The notes: a model not told the origin generated them from the letters alone. Shown: positions 9,133 to 17,996, counted from the first letter of the stretch. The stretch: DNA of 64,000 bases from Clostridiales bacterium (GCA_019418625.1 DYBL01000092.1:8853-72852); one strand, 5' to 3'. Translations and numbers: made by a program.

Positions 9133-9380
9133 TCTCCTTCTGCCCCATGCTGTTCCGCCCGTGCGCCGAAACGCTCCGGCGGAAGAGCGGACAAGATCAC
9201 ATGGTCGCTGTCCATGATGAAAATGGATGCGGTTTTTCGGCCATAAGTCGCATCGATCAGCATGCCCCGCTCCCGGCTTTCCTGGACCATGCGCTTGATG
9301 GGGGCCGAGTCCGGGCTGACGATGGCCAGCAGACGGTCCCGGGAGACCAGACTGCCGAATCCGATATTGATCAGTTCCAT
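9129..9380 (-). CDS. remA: DUF370/RemA-family regulator
   Basis: An 83-residue protein of the RemA/YlzA (DUF370) family. In Bacillus subtilis RemA is a DNA-binding activator of biofilm-matrix and osmoprotection genes. Here the family core is intact ([20 protein letters not shown] at the N-terminus, an [13 protein letters not shown] core and an AI/VILS segment), with a short Gly/Glu-rich tail. It lies 4 bases after yicC and overlaps gmk. Whether it acts on the same targets in this organism is not shown by the sequence. Confidence 0.92.
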   Translation of the reverse strand: MELINIGFGSLVSRDRLLAIVSPDSAPIKRMVQESRERGMLIDATYGRKTASIFIMDSDHVILSALPPERFGARAEQHGAEGD

Positions 9381-9384
9381 GGCG

Positions 9385-10266
9385 TCACTCGATGTTCTGC
9401 ACCTGCTCGCGCATCTTTTCCACTTCCGCCTTCAGCTGGACCACGATCTGGGCAATGGAGACGTCGTTGCACTTGGAGCCGATGGTATTGGACTCGCGGT
9501 TGACCTCTTGGATCAGGAAGTCCATTTTGCGGCCCATGGGCTCGTCCGCACACAGCATGGTGCGCAGCTGGGCGGTATGGCTCCGCAGACGCACCGTCTC
9601 TTCATCCACGGCGACCTTGTCGGCGTAGATAGCGGCCTCGGTGAGGATACGCTGGGGATCGATGGCGGTGCTTTGCAGTACCTCCTGCATCCGGGCCGTC
9701 AGCTTGGCCCGGTACTCTGCCACAGTCTCAGGAGAGCGGGCTTCCACGCGGGCGGTGCATTCATCAATGGTGTCCAGCCGGGAGGCAATGTCCTGGGCCA
9801 GCTTCTCGCCCTCCACGGCGCGCATGGCATTGTACGCTTTGAGCGCCTCATCCAGCACGGTGCAAAGGTCCTCACTGACGGTCTCCAGATCCTCGTCGGC
9901 CTTGGTGACGGTCAGCACATCCGGGAAGCGGGCCAGGGTCTCCGGGCTCACCTGGTAGGTCTCGCTGCCGCACAGGCCGGACAGCGTACGGAGTGCGGCG
10001 GCGTACTGGGCAGCCAGCTCCTGATTCACGCTGACCTTGGCCACGTCCGCGGCGGAGGCGTCCACAGTGATGAACACATCCACCTTTCCGCGGGAGACGG
10101 CCTTTTGCACGCGGCCCTTCACGGCCTCCTCGGCAAAAGCGTACATCCGGGGCATCTTTACGGTGCAGTCCAGATAACGGTTATTGACAGAGCGCACTTC
10201 CACGGTGATGTCCCGCTTGTGCAGCTCCATACGCGCCCGGCCATAGCCGGTCATACTTTTGATCAC
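9385..10266 (-). CDS. yicC: YicC/YloC-family endoribonuclease
   Basis: A 293-residue member of the YicC family (YloC in Bacillus), endoribonucleases implicated in small-RNA decay and stationary-phase fitness. It starts [13 protein letters not shown], which is the strongly conserved N-terminal signature, contains [11 protein letters not shown], and ends with the DUF1732-type motif [15 protein letters not shown] followed by [19 protein letters not shown]. It is the first gene of the yicC-remA-gmk-rpoZ block and lies 40 bases downstream of the J-domain gene. Confidence 0.95.
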   Translation of the reverse strand: MIKSMTGYGRARMELHKRDITVEVRSVNNRYLDCTVKMPRMYAFAEEAVKGRVQKAVSRGKVDVFITVDASAADVAKVSVNQELAAQYAAALRTLSGLCGSETYQVSPETLARFPDVLTVTKADEDLETVSEDLCTVLDEALKAYNAMRAVEGEKLAQDIASRLDTIDECTARVEARSPETVAEYRAKLTARMQEVLQSTAIDPQRILTEAAIYADKVAVDEETVRLRSHTAQLRTMLCADEPMGRKMDFLIQEVNRESNTIGSKCNDVSIAQIVVQLKAEVEKMREQVQNIE

Positions 10267-10306
10267 GGTAACTTCCTCTCCATTCTATCACATATCGGCA
10301 CGGCCG

Positions 10307-10954
10307 TCAGCAGATGGGACAGCAAATAAATCCGCCGCCGCTGCAAAGCGTATAGGCGCAGCACAGGCTCAGGCAGGGATTGGACCCGCACAGGTCCGTT
10401 CCAAATACGGTCCCGCCGGGGCGGTAGGTGGTCTGTCCGGCGTTTTCCATGAAGTCCAGAGTAGCGCGGTACTCAGCGTTTCCCGGGTCCATCTGGCAGG
10501 CGGTCTGGTAATAGCGGCGGGCCTCGTCCATCCAGCCGCGGCGATAGCATACGGCGCCGCGCAGGAAGTTCCATTCGGCGTTATGGTCGCTGTAATTGGC
10601 AAGAAGTGCTTCCGCCCTGCTCAGATTTCCGGAGTTGATGGCAAGACGCACCTGCTGCAAAACAGAGCTGCCGGAGGAGCCGGCATAGGACCCGCCGTAC
10701 TGCTGGCGCTGATAGGTTCCGCCGTAGCCGCTTTGACTGTATCCGCCGCCCTGGGTACCGCCCCGGGCACGGTCACGGGTGATCTGCTCATAGGCCGCGT
10801 TGATCTCTTTCATTTTTTCCTGCGCCAGGTCCGCCAAGGGGTTGTCATGGTAGTTATCGGGGTGGTACTTGCGGGCCAGCTCCCGGTAAGCCTTTTTGAC
10901 TTCTTCATCGGTGGCGGTTTCAGGCACGCCCAAAACTTCATAAGGATCGTTCAT
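10307..10954 (-). CDS. J-domain protein with C-terminal helical repeats
   Basis: A 215-residue protein with an N-terminal J-domain (about 1-65) including the essential HPD motif at residues 31-33, so it can probably stimulate a DnaK-type ATPase. A Gly/Tyr/Gln-rich linker follows (about 75-105). A TPR-like region at about 110-175 includes the stretch LAINSGNLSRAEALLANYSD. The C-terminal 35 residues are rich in Cys and Gly and hydrophobic. It lacks the zinc-finger and CTD domains of DnaJ, so it is a type III J protein. Its ATG overlaps the DUF5685 gene by 4 bases, linking the two functionally. Confidence 0.85.
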   Translation of the reverse strand: MNDPYEVLGVPETATDEEVKKAYRELARKYHPDNYHDNPLADLAQEKMKEINAAYEQITRDRARGGTQGGGYSQSGYGGTYQRQQYGGSYAGSSGSSVLQQVRLAINSGNLSRAEALLANYSDHNAEWNFLRGAVCYRRGWMDEARRYYQTACQMDPGNAEYRATLDFMENAGQTTYRPGGTVFGTDLCGSNPCLSLCCAYTLCSGGGFICCPIC

Positions 10955-11853
10955 GTGCTTTCCTCAACATTCTTGCGTTTTCTTTCTATTCCCCGTGTCT
11001 TGGGGCGGAAGGTACCGTCCAGCACAGCTTTTCCTACCTGGAAAAGACCGCTGTATATGGTGGCTTCCAAAAGGGGTGCCCAGCAGCCGAAGCTTCCCAG
11101 CTCATAGGCTGTGGCGATCATGCGGACAGAATGATCCAGAGACTGGGCAAAAACACGCCGGCTCTCCGGTGTCCAGATACCGTCCTGCAGCCCAAAGCGC
11201 AGGGCCACAGGGTTATAATTCCCGGAACGGGCATCTTTTTTCAAATCGTCGGCCGCGTCGATCAAATAGATCCAGCGTCCCAGATGATAGAGCATCTGGG
11301 CAAGTACCCGGCGCTGGACCGCATCTTCCACCTGATCGGCACTGCGCTCCAGCAAAACAGCGAATGCGTCCGCCGCCTGATCCATGGAGGCGCACTGTTC
11401 CCTTTCAAGCTGGCCCAGAATGGAGAGCTGGGATTTTACGGCTGTATCGAAGCCGGGACGAAGCCTGGCGGCACGCCGGTAAGCCGGTTCCAGCACAGAG
11501 GAAGCGGCCCGGTATTTGGCGCCATGGAGCCAGTCGTGGTCTTCCACGCCGTCCCGCAGCTGCCAGTAGGCGAGGATGACGCTCTCGTCTGCCGCAAGCT
11601 CCATGGCGGGGCTGCTTTGCAGAAAGGGGCGTTTCCGGTGAGGGGAGGCGATGCATCGCCTGCGCAGCGCAGGTCCCTCGTCCGGTGCGGAGAGAAGGAT
11701 GGCCAGATAGGTGAAATCATAATTGAGAATGAAGCGTGCGGCAGGGCCATACCGCAGCCCCAATGTGTGGCAGAGACCGCAGTAGGCCCGCTGGAACCGC
11801 AGGCGTTCTTCCTCGTCCAAAGCCCCTAAGGGCGGGCGAACATAGCCGTACAT
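10951..11853 (-). CDS. DUF5685-family protein
   Basis: A 300-residue protein recognised as the DUF5685 type found next to J-domain genes in Clostridia. The N-terminus is MYGYVRPPLGALDEEERLRF, soon followed by a Cys-containing motif AYCGLCHTLGLRYG; a further CIASPHRKRP stretch suggests a metal-binding site. Most of the rest is predicted helical (for example QAADAFAVLLERSADQVEDAV and the segment with LYHLGRWIYLIDAADDLKKD). No signal peptide is visible. It overlaps both neighbours (4 bases with the J-domain gene, 1 base with the RseC-like gene). The function is unknown; a client- or membrane-linked co-chaperone role would be inference from context only. Confidence 0.75.
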   Translation of the reverse strand: MYGYVRPPLGALDEEERLRFQRAYCGLCHTLGLRYGPAARFILNYDFTYLAILLSAPDEGPALRRRCIASPHRKRPFLQSSPAMELAADESVILAYWQLRDGVEDHDWLHGAKYRAASSVLEPAYRRAARLRPGFDTAVKSQLSILGQLEREQCASMDQAADAFAVLLERSADQVEDAVQRRVLAQMLYHLGRWIYLIDAADDLKKDARSGNYNPVALRFGLQDGIWTPESRRVFAQSLDHSVRMIATAYELGSFGCWAPLLEATIYSGLFQVGKAVLDGTFRPKTRGIERKRKNVEEST

Positions 11854-12263
11854 TAAAACAAGCGGACGATGCGGAAAATGAGTCCCCCCTGCTTTTTCAG
11901 CCGGCGGTCATAGGCGATGGCAATGGCGATCCCTGCCGCAAAGCCAACCGCAGCCAAGGAATATTGTACTGCCACACCGGCACCGAAAGCAACGGCCAGC
12001 AGGTAGCACACCAAAAACAGCGCCACAGGCGTCAGGTAGACCAGCGCGATGATGTGCATCATTTTGCTGGTGCTGCTCTCCACCACCACCTTCTGCCCGG
12101 GACGGGCATCAATGGGATTGATGGCCTTTGCCCGGACTGCCGCACCGGTCACGCCGCAGCCGGCGCACTCTTCGCAGTCATGTCCGCAGGCGGACTTGCG
12201 GGGAACGGAGATCTCCGCATGGGTTTTGTCCAAAATTCTTTCAACAGTTGCAACTTGTGTCAT
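11853..12263 (-). CDS. RseC/MucC-like SoxR-reducing system protein
   Basis: A 136-residue membrane protein. The N-terminal cytoplasmic part has four cysteines in SACGHDCEECAGCGVTG (Cys26, Cys30, Cys33, Cys36), the family's putative iron-sulfur or metal site, followed by a beta-rich segment. Two membrane helices lie at about 70-88 and 92-113. RseC-family proteins in proteobacteria accompany the Rnf electron-transport complex or the SoxR-reducing system; no rnf genes are visible here. It shares one base with the DUF5685 gene and follows ybbR by 44 bases. Confidence 0.85.
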   Translation of the reverse strand: MTQVATVERILDKTHAEISVPRKSACGHDCEECAGCGVTGAAVRAKAINPIDARPGQKVVVESSTSKMMHIIALVYLTPVALFLVCYLLAVAFGAGVAVQYSLAAVGFAAGIAIAIAYDRRLKKQGGLIFRIVRLF

Positions 12264-12307
12264 ATAAACCTCCTGGGGCGGCGCATGGGAAACGGCGCGC
12301 CGTCCCG

Positions 12308-13630
12308 CTATTGTGCGGGCTCTTCCGCAGATTCTTCTCCGGGCTGTTCCTCTGTGGGCTGATCCTCCGGCGCATCGGAAATGTTGACCCGGACCTGGTA
12401 GGTGCCGGAGACGCCCACGTCACCGCCGCTGTTGATCAGGACCTTAGCGGGAACGGTATAGCTGCCCACGGCGTTATTGAAATCTGTCAGGTCAGCCACA
12501 ACTATGATGTCGTCGCCTGTGACAGCTTCCACATCCGCGTGGGTACCGAAGATGTCCACGCTTACTTCCATGGTCAAAAGGTCGACCTGGCGGCCCTCTG
12601 TATGCAGATTTTCATAGCGGATCCGGTCCGTGGTCACTGTGGCAGTGGTCATATCCTTGAAGTGCAGCCGCATGGTGGCCTGGGAGACGCCGCTGAGGTT
12701 TTCACAGCCCTCCGGGACAGGGATCACATAATTGTAGACCGCAGAGCTGTCCAGCTTGGTCAGATCGAACTCAGAAAGGACCAGAGTGTCCACATCCCGC
12801 AGGATGTCCGCTTCGCCTGTCACGGTGATGGATTTGGGATTGATATCCACCAGCACATTGGAAAGACGCGCGCCGGGAGATTCGCGGAAATCGACCGTCA
12901 GAGCCAGTTCCCTGGTGACATTGACCGGCAGATTCACCTGGACCTGCTCCACATTGGAGTGGATGTCCTTATCATCCAGCAGCTGATCGTTGGCGTCATA
13001 GAACTCGAAATCCAGCAGCTGGGAGACCGAGGAAACCGCATCTGTACCGATATCCAGAGTGACCTTGGCATAGCTGACCTGGTCCAGGATCTCCTGCTGG
13101 CCGCGGATCTCAAAAGTGGTGGGAGAAATGGTCAGCTCACCGGCGGAATAGCCTTCCGCCACATTTCCCACGACCTCACAGTGCACGTCCACGGTCTTGC
13201 TGTACAGCTCTCCGATGTTGACAGTGGCGGTATAGGGCTTGATATCCGCAAATTCCACGATCTGACTGAGGCTGCGGGTGGTAAAGCCGGTTTTGTTGGA
13301 GACCGTTTGTACGCCGGTGGTGGTGATGCCGGACAGATCTGCCTGAATGAGGATATCATCCCGGTCGATCAAGGACAGGTTCCAGCGCGTGCCCCGAAGC
13401 GTCACGTCCACGGTGGTGTCTGTCCCCTCTTCCAACAGCATCAGACCGCGGTCAGCCAGAACGGTGTCTTCCCAGAGGTACTCGATGGGGATGTCCTTAA
13501 ATTCCTTGGTCATGATCCGGGCCGTGCCGTCCGGGCTGCCGGTCATATCCACATAGATCCAGATGGTGACGGCCATCAACACGGCCAAAGCGATGTAAAA
13601 GGCCTTGCGCTTTCGAATATCAATCTTCAT
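12308..13630 (-). CDS. cdaR: YbbR/CdaR-domain protein, CdaA partner
   Basis: A 440-residue protein with a short cytoplasmic basic segment (MKIDIRKRK), one membrane helix at about 10-26 and an extracytoplasmic part of several YbbR repeats (for example the segments starting near residues 50, 135, 220 and 310). It ends in a Glu/Pro-rich low-complexity tail. In Firmicutes CdaR/YbbR binds and regulates the diadenylate cyclase CdaA. The gene overlaps cdaA by 11 bases. The third member of the usual operon, glmM, does not follow; an RseC-like gene does. Confidence 0.9.
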   Translation of the reverse strand: MKIDIRKRKAFYIALAVLMAVTIWIYVDMTGSPDGTARIMTKEFKDIPIEYLWEDTVLADRGLMLLEEGTDTTVDVTLRGTRWNLSLIDRDDILIQADLSGITTTGVQTVSNKTGFTTRSLSQIVEFADIKPYTATVNIGELYSKTVDVHCEVVGNVAEGYSAGELTISPTTFEIRGQQEILDQVSYAKVTLDIGTDAVSSVSQLLDFEFYDANDQLLDDKDIHSNVEQVQVNLPVNVTRELALTVDFRESPGARLSNVLVDINPKSITVTGEADILRDVDTLVLSEFDLTKLDSSAVYNYVIPVPEGCENLSGVSQATMRLHFKDMTTATVTTDRIRYENLHTEGRQVDLLTMEVSVDIFGTHADVEAVTGDDIIVVADLTDFNNAVGSYTVPAKVLINSGGDVGVSGTYQVRVNISDAPEDQPTEEQPGEESAEEPAQ

Positions 13631-14510
13631 GGCTGCCTCCGTTCCGACGGGCTGTCATGGCGTCCCAAAGGCCCGCCAGAGAGAACTTCTGTCTGGCGGG
13701 ATCCTCTCCATCCTGGGGGAGCAGCTCATTGCGCAGGAGATTTTCCAATGTTTCCGGCTTCAGGTGGCGCTTGAGCATACCGCCGATGGCCACGGAGATG
13801 GAGCCGGTTTCCTCAGAGACGATCACCACCACAGCATCGGAGTTTTCGCTCATGCCGATGCCCGCCCGGTGGCGCATGCCCAGGTCACGGGACAAATTCA
13901 CATTTTTGCTCAACGGCAGCATACATCCGGCGCCAAGCACCCGTCCGTCCCGGACGATGACAGCGCCGTCGTGCATGGGGGCTTTTACAAAGAAAATGTT
14001 CTTCAAAAGCTCACTGGAGACCGAAGCATCCAGCACGGTGCCGCTGCGCACCATGTCGTCCAGCAGCATTTCCCGCTCAAAGACAATGAGCGCACCGGTA
14101 CGGGACTGGGACATCTCCGTACAGGCCAGGACGGTCTGCCCGATGGTCTGCTCGATCACATTGACGTCCTCCGTATGGGAGAAAAAGGCGATAAACCGCT
14201 TGCTGCCCATCTGCTCCAGGATCCGGCGGATCTCCGGCTGGAACAGGATGATGAGTGCCAGCACACCCATATCCACCATGCTGCTCAAAATATAATTGAC
14301 GCTGTGGAGCTGGAAAATATACGAAAGCAGCAGCGCGCCCAAAAAGACGAACAGGCCTTTCAAAAGACTGGCGGCCTTGGTGCTTTGCACCAGCATCAGG
14401 ACCTTATATAAAACAAAGATCATGATGCCGATATCCAGAAGGTCTGTCAGCTGGATCATCAGCAGGTACCGGCCAATGACCAGCGGCAGTTCCGCAAGTT
14501 TCACTTCCAT
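13620..14510 (-). CDS. cdaA: Diadenylate cyclase CdaA
   Basis: Makes cyclic di-AMP, which controls potassium and osmolyte transport and cell-wall homeostasis. From the chosen ATG (14508-14510, preceded by GAGG at 8 bases) the protein has 296 residues: three membrane helices within the first 90, then the DAC domain with the catalytic motifs DGA (181-183, in MHDGAVIV) and RHR (213-215, in GMRHRAGIG). The open frame continues 30 codons upstream but overlaps the promoter at 14550-14578, so those codons are not translated in this model. The gene is followed by ybbR. Confidence 0.95.
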   Translation of the reverse strand: MEVKLAELPLVIGRYLLMIQLTDLLDIGIMIFVLYKVLMLVQSTKAASLLKGLFVFLGALLLSYIFQLHSVNYILSSMVDMGVLALIILFQPEIRRILEQMGSKRFIAFFSHTEDVNVIEQTIGQTVLACTEMSQSRTGALIVFEREMLLDDMVRSGTVLDASVSSELLKNIFFVKAPMHDGAVIVRDGRVLGAGCMLPLSKNVNLSRDLGMRHRAGIGMSENSDAVVVIVSEETGSISVAIGGMLKRHLKPETLENLLRNELLPQDGEDPARQKFSLAGLWDAMTARRNGGSHED

Positions 14511-14549
14511 TGAGATTTCCTCATCTCCTTCAGGCCATGAATACACTTG

Positions 14550-14578
14550 ATTATATAAAAAATACCAAGGGATTGCAA
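14550..14578 (-). promoter_or_regulatory. Sigma-A-type promoter for cdaA-ybbR
   Basis: On the minus strand a TTGCAA -35 (14573-14578) is separated by 17 bases from a perfect TATAAT -10 (14550-14555). It lies 40 bases before the cdaA start and just downstream of the aminotransferase stop codon, so cdaA-ybbR can be transcribed independently. Confidence 0.75.
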
Positions 14579-14615
14579 GGCAATCCATGGGAAAATTCAC
14601 GGTCTGTTCAGAAAA

Positions 14616-15740
14616 TCACCGGAGAATCCGGCGCATAGCGTCCAAAAACTGCTCAACTTCCCCCATGGTGTTCCAATGGGAAAAGCTGACACGGACCGTG
14701 CCGCTTTCCAGTGTGCCTGCCTGCCGGTGGGCCGACGGGGCGCAGTGGAGGCCCGCACGGACGGCGATATCCTGCTGACCCAGAGCGGAGGCGATCTGCT
14801 CGACGTCATGGCCCTCTGCCGTAAAGGACAGCACACCTGCCTGATGGGCCAGATCCGGCCGGGCGTATGCCCGGACGCCTGGCAGCGCGGACAGTCCTAA
14901 AAATGCCTGGCGGGCCAACAGGCGTTCGTGATAGCAGATTTGATCCGCACCCACCCGGCGGATGAAGCGCACGCCCTCCAAAAGACCGGCGATACCGGGC
15001 ACATTGTGGGTCCCGGCCTCCAGGCGGTCCGGCAGAAAATCCGGCATTTCCTGTTGAATGGAGAGGCTGCCGGTCCCCCCTTCCAGCAGCGGCCGGATGG
15101 GCGCCTGACTGCCGCACAAAAGCACGCCGGTCCCCTGGGGGCCGTAGAGCCCTTTGTGGCCCGGCATGGCGATGAAGGCGGCACCCAGCGCCGGAAGATC
15201 CAGGGGCAGGATCCCGGCGGACTGGGAGGCGTCCACGATCAGCGGCACGCCGCGCTGGCGGCATAGTGCTGCCACGTCCTCCACCGGCTGGACGAAGCCG
15301 AATACATTGGATACATGGTTGCAGATCACGGCGTCCACGCCGGGAACGATGAGCCGGTCAAATGCATCCGCCACCTGCTCCGGATGGAACAGGCTGCCCG
15401 ACGCCACATCTGTCTTGGCACCCAGAGCGGCCAAGGGACGGGTCACTGCGTTGTGTTCATAGCCGGAGATCACCGCCCGTCCGCCGGGCGGCACCAGACT
15501 TTTAATGGCGATATTCAGCGCATGGGTGGCATTCATGGTAAAGACCACCTGCTCCGGGCTTTCCAGATGGTACAGCTCTGCCAGCTCGCTGCGGCAGGCA
15601 AAAGCCGTATCTGCCGCCAGCATGGCGGAGCGGTATCCGCCCCTGCCGGGAGAACTCATGGTGGCCATTGCTTCCTTTACGGCGGCGGCCACCTCCGGCG
15701 GCTTTTGAAATGTTGTGGCCGCGCTGTCAAGATAGATCAT
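14616..15740 (-). CDS. Class V aminotransferase, cysteine desulfurase-like (EF2568 type)
   Basis: A 374-residue PLP enzyme that resembles IscS/SufS cysteine desulfurases and selenocysteine lyases. The PLP lysine is Lys196 in MPGHKGLYG, Asp170 sits in VDASQSAG, and the persulfide cysteine is Cys333 in GLHCAPSAH. Length is close to the EF2568 subfamily. It overlaps the DUF3343 gene by 4 bases, so both are one unit. This subfamily has been found with selenium-metabolism genes; no selD or selenoprotein is visible here, so a selenium role is inference. A general sulfur-supply role is the alternative. Confidence 0.88.
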   Translation of the reverse strand: MIYLDSAATTFQKPPEVAAAVKEAMATMSSPGRGGYRSAMLAADTAFACRSELAELYHLESPEQVVFTMNATHALNIAIKSLVPPGGRAVISGYEHNAVTRPLAALGAKTDVASGSLFHPEQVADAFDRLIVPGVDAVICNHVSNVFGFVQPVEDVAALCRQRGVPLIVDASQSAGILPLDLPALGAAFIAMPGHKGLYGPQGTGVLLCGSQAPIRPLLEGGTGSLSIQQEMPDFLPDRLEAGTHNVPGIAGLLEGVRFIRRVGADQICYHERLLARQAFLGLSALPGVRAYARPDLAHQAGVLSFTAEGHDVEQIASALGQQDIAVRAGLHCAPSAHRQAGTLESGTVRVSFSHWNTMGEVEQFLDAMRRILR

Positions 15741-15994
15741 GGGCGTACCTCCAGAAATGAACCCTTTTGGGAAAGAAATATTTGAACAGGGTCAAGACGC
15801 TCCCTGTGAAGGACTTGCAGGGCGGAAGCCAGATCCGGCGCGGAGAGTTCCATGGCGTAGGCACAGCCCATGTCCGTCAGGTCTCTGGGCGCGCGATAGA
15901 TCTGGCTGCGAATCCCCGCCTGGCCCAGGGCGCGCTGCATCCGCTGGGCATAGGTCACGGAGCGGGCGATAATCAGATAATGCTCCACGTTCAC
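15737..15994 (-). CDS. DUF3343 putative Se/S carrier protein
   Basis: An 85-residue protein of the DUF3343 family, now described as putative selenium/sulfur carrier proteins. It has a ferredoxin-like pattern starting NVEHYLIIARSVTYAQRM and the characteristic MGCAYAMEL motif with a single cysteine, Cys44, suited to carrying a persulfide or selenide. It is translationally coupled (4-base overlap) to a cysteine desulfurase-like enzyme, so the simplest model is that the enzyme loads sulfur or selenium on Cys44. Confidence 0.8.
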   Translation of the reverse strand: MNVEHYLIIARSVTYAQRMQRALGQAGIRSQIYRAPRDLTDMGCAYAMELSAPDLASALQVLHRERLDPVQIFLSQKGSFLEVRP

Positions 15995-16054
15995 GCCTCC
16001 TCTCCCCCCATCCTATGCGCGGGAGGCGAAACTGTTCCTTCGGCGTACAAAAAA

Positions 16055-16076
16055 GGAAGCCCCAAAATGGGCTTCC
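16055..16076 (-). terminator. Rho-independent terminator after ispF
   Basis: On the minus strand an 8-base-pair stem GGAAGCCC/GGGCTTCC with a 6-base loop is followed by TTTTTT. It closes the carD-ispD-ispF unit, 11 bases after the ispF stop. Confidence 0.9.
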
Positions 16077-16087
16077 TGCATTCGATA

Positions 16088-16570
16088 TTAACGTTTTTCC
16101 AGCAGCACCACTGCGTGGGCGGCCATTCCGGAACCGTCTCCGGTGAAGCCGAGCCCCTCTTCCGTGGTGGCTTTCACATTCACCTGACTGGGATCGATCC
16201 CCAGCGCCTGGGCCAGATTTTCCTCCATTTGCCGGCGGTACGGACCTACCTTGGGCGCCTGGGCCAGCAGCACGGCGTCCAGATTGACCACGTCATAACC
16301 GGCCTCGTCCAGCAGCCGTGCCACATGGGAAAGAAGCTTCAGGCTGGAAATACCTGCGTAAGCGGGATCTGTGTCGGGAAACAGCTTGCCGATATCCCCC
16401 AGCCGGGCGGCGCCGGTGAGAGCATCCATGATGGCGTGGGTCAGGACATCTGCGTCGGAGTGTCCCAGCAGGCCCTTTTCCCAGGGGATGTCCACGCCGC
16501 CCAGGATCAGGCGGCGGTTTTCCGTCAGGCGATGGACATCATATCCGTGTCCGATGCGAAGATTTGTCAA
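16088..16570 (-). CDS. ispF: 2-C-methyl-D-erythritol 2,4-cyclodiphosphate synthase
   Basis: Fifth step of the MEP (non-mevalonate) isoprenoid pathway: converts the CDP-methylerythritol phosphate to the cyclic diphosphate with loss of CMP. The 160-residue protein starts [11 protein letters not shown] (metal ligands Asp11 and His13), has [15 protein letters not shown] with the third His, and ends [19 protein letters not shown]. Length is exactly typical. It lies 1 base after ispD. A hairpin terminator follows. Confidence 0.97.
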   Translation of the reverse strand: MTNLRIGHGYDVHRLTENRRLILGGVDIPWEKGLLGHSDADVLTHAIMDALTGAARLGDIGKLFPDTDPAYAGISSLKLLSHVARLLDEAGYDVVNLDAVLLAQAPKVGPYRRQMEENLAQALGIDPSQVNVKATTEEGLGFTGDGSGMAAHAVVLLEKR

Positions 16571-16571
16571 T

Positions 16572-17300
16572 TCAAGATTCCTCCCTGGCCTGCAGGATCG
16601 CCTCAGCCAGGATCAAATCTCCCGGTGTGGTGATCTTCAGGTTGCTCTCCTCCCCCTCAATGAGGAGGACTTCCTTTCCAAGCCGCTCCACGGCGGAGCA
16701 GTCATCTGTAATAGGGATCTGCTGCTCCAAAGCGGACTGAAGCGCGCCTTTGAGCAGATCGGCAGAAAAAACCTGCGGCGTCTGCACCGCGCGCAGGGCG
16801 CTGCGCTCCAGCGTCCGCACCACGATGCCGCTGCTGTCCGCCTCTTTGATGGTATCCTTGACTGCCACGGCAGGCGCGGCAGCGCCGCAGCGCTCCGCGG
16901 CGTGGATCACGGCATCGATCAGCGCGGGCGTGACCAGCGGACGGGCGCCGTCCTGCACGGCCAGCAGCTCCGTGCCCTCGCTCGCTTCCAGGGCGGCCAG
17001 CATCACGGAGTGGGCGCGGCTCTCCCCGCCGCGGATCACTTTTTTGCATTTGGAGATCCCATATGTACGGCAGAGATCCGCGATCTCTACCAAATCACAT
17101 TCCCGGGTGGCCACGATGATCTCATCCACGCGCTGGGCGGCCTGGAGGGCTTGCAGCGTACGGATCAGGACCGGAATGCCGTCCAGCGGCTGCAGCAGCT
17201 TGTTGATCCCGCCCATCCGGGTGGAGCTGCCGGCGGCGGCCACCAGGGCGGCACAGCGCGGGCGGCGGGCATCTTTACGCTTTTTGAAAAAAGGAAACAT
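16572..17300 (-). CDS. ispD: 2-C-methyl-D-erythritol 4-phosphate cytidylyltransferase
   Basis: Third step of the MEP pathway: attaches CMP to methylerythritol phosphate. The 242-residue protein has the nucleotidyltransferase signature [14 protein letters not shown] near the N-terminus after a short basic leader ([15 protein letters not shown]), the VQDGARPLV motif near residue 118 and the VQTPQVF motif near 182. Length is at the upper end for IspD because of the leader. It is 24 bases downstream of carD and 1 base upstream of ispF; carD-ispD-ispF is a common clostridial order. Confidence 0.96.
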   Translation of the reverse strand: MFPFFKKRKDARRPRCAALVAAAGSSTRMGGINKLLQPLDGIPVLIRTLQALQAAQRVDEIIVATRECDLVEIADLCRTYGISKCKKVIRGGESRAHSVMLAALEASEGTELLAVQDGARPLVTPALIDAVIHAAERCGAAAPAVAVKDTIKEADSSGIVVRTLERSALRAVQTPQVFSADLLKGALQSALEQQIPITDDCSAVERLGKEVLLIEGEESNLKITTPGDLILAEAILQAREES

Positions 17301-17324
17301 CGGATTCTACCTTTCCTGGTGTGG

Positions 17325-17819
17325 TCAGTGGGAGGCGGGCGGCTGCATCATGGCCTGATCCAGACGGGCTTCGACCTTGTCGTATGCCTCATCCTCCGCC
17401 ATGACGATTTCGGATAAGAGGATCTGACGGGCGTTGTGCAGCATTTTCCGCTCCCCGGTGGACAGTCCCCGCTGGCGGTCCCGGTGCATGAGCGCCTTGA
17501 CCACCCGGGCAACCTCGTAGAGGTCTCCGCTTTTCAGGCGGACCATGTTCTCCCGATAGCGCTTGTTCCAGTTGGTACAGCTCTCCACTTCCATGTCCGG
17601 AATGGAAGTCAGCAAAGACTCCGCCTCCGGCTTGGAAATGATCTGTCGGATCCCGATGGCCTGGCTATTGGCCACGGGGATCTTCAGAAGAAGCCCCCCT
17701 ACCGGCATTTTGAACACATAATAGTCCTGCGTGCTGCCTGCGATCTTTTCGCGAATGATCCCATCGATGACGCCTGCTCCGTGCATGGGATGCACAACCA
17801 GATCCCCGATGCTGAACAT
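17325..17819 (-). CDS. carD: CarD/CdnL-type RNA-polymerase-binding regulator
   Basis: A 164-residue regulator with an N-terminal CarD/TRCF-RID domain that binds the RNA polymerase beta subunit (MFSIGDLVVHPMHGAGVIDGI, residues 1-60) and a helical C-terminal DNA-binding domain (about 75-160). In mycobacteria and myxobacteria such proteins stabilise open complexes at rRNA and stress promoters. It is the first gene of a carD-ispD-ispF unit with its own promoter at 17906-17934. Confidence 0.93.
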   Translation of the reverse strand: MFSIGDLVVHPMHGAGVIDGIIREKIAGSTQDYYVFKMPVGGLLLKIPVANSQAIGIRQIISKPEAESLLTSIPDMEVESCTNWNKRYRENMVRLKSGDLYEVARVVKALMHRDRQRGLSTGERKMLHNARQILLSEIVMAEDEAYDKVEARLDQAMMQPPASH

Positions 17820-17905
17820 GAAAAAACCTTTCCTTTCCCGTCCACGCGGTGCCGGGTACCCGCTTTTGTTGACACCTCACAAAAACAAATATTTACTCAA
17901 AAGTA

Positions 17906-17934
17906 ATTATAGCCCTATAATTGTCAATTTACAA
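17906..17934 (-). promoter_or_regulatory. Sigma-A-type promoter for carD-ispD-ispF
   Basis: On the minus strand TTGTAA (17929-17934), a 17-base spacer and a perfect TATAAT (17906-17911). A TTGACA also occurs inside the spacer at an unsuitable distance. The leader to carD is about 80 bases and GC-rich near the gene. Confidence 0.7.
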
Positions 17935-17961
17935 GCAGTTTTTCTTGTTTTTTGCACAAAA

Positions 17962-17996
17962 AAATACTGGCGGTATAACATATACCGCCAGTATTT
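17962..17996 (-). terminator. Terminator after the butyrate CoA-transferase gene
   Basis: A perfect 16-base inverted repeat (AAATACTGGCGGTATA and its complement) with a 3-base loop; on the minus strand it runs into seven T residues. It starts 13 bases after the stop codon and insulates the CoA-transferase gene from carD. Confidence 0.92.
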
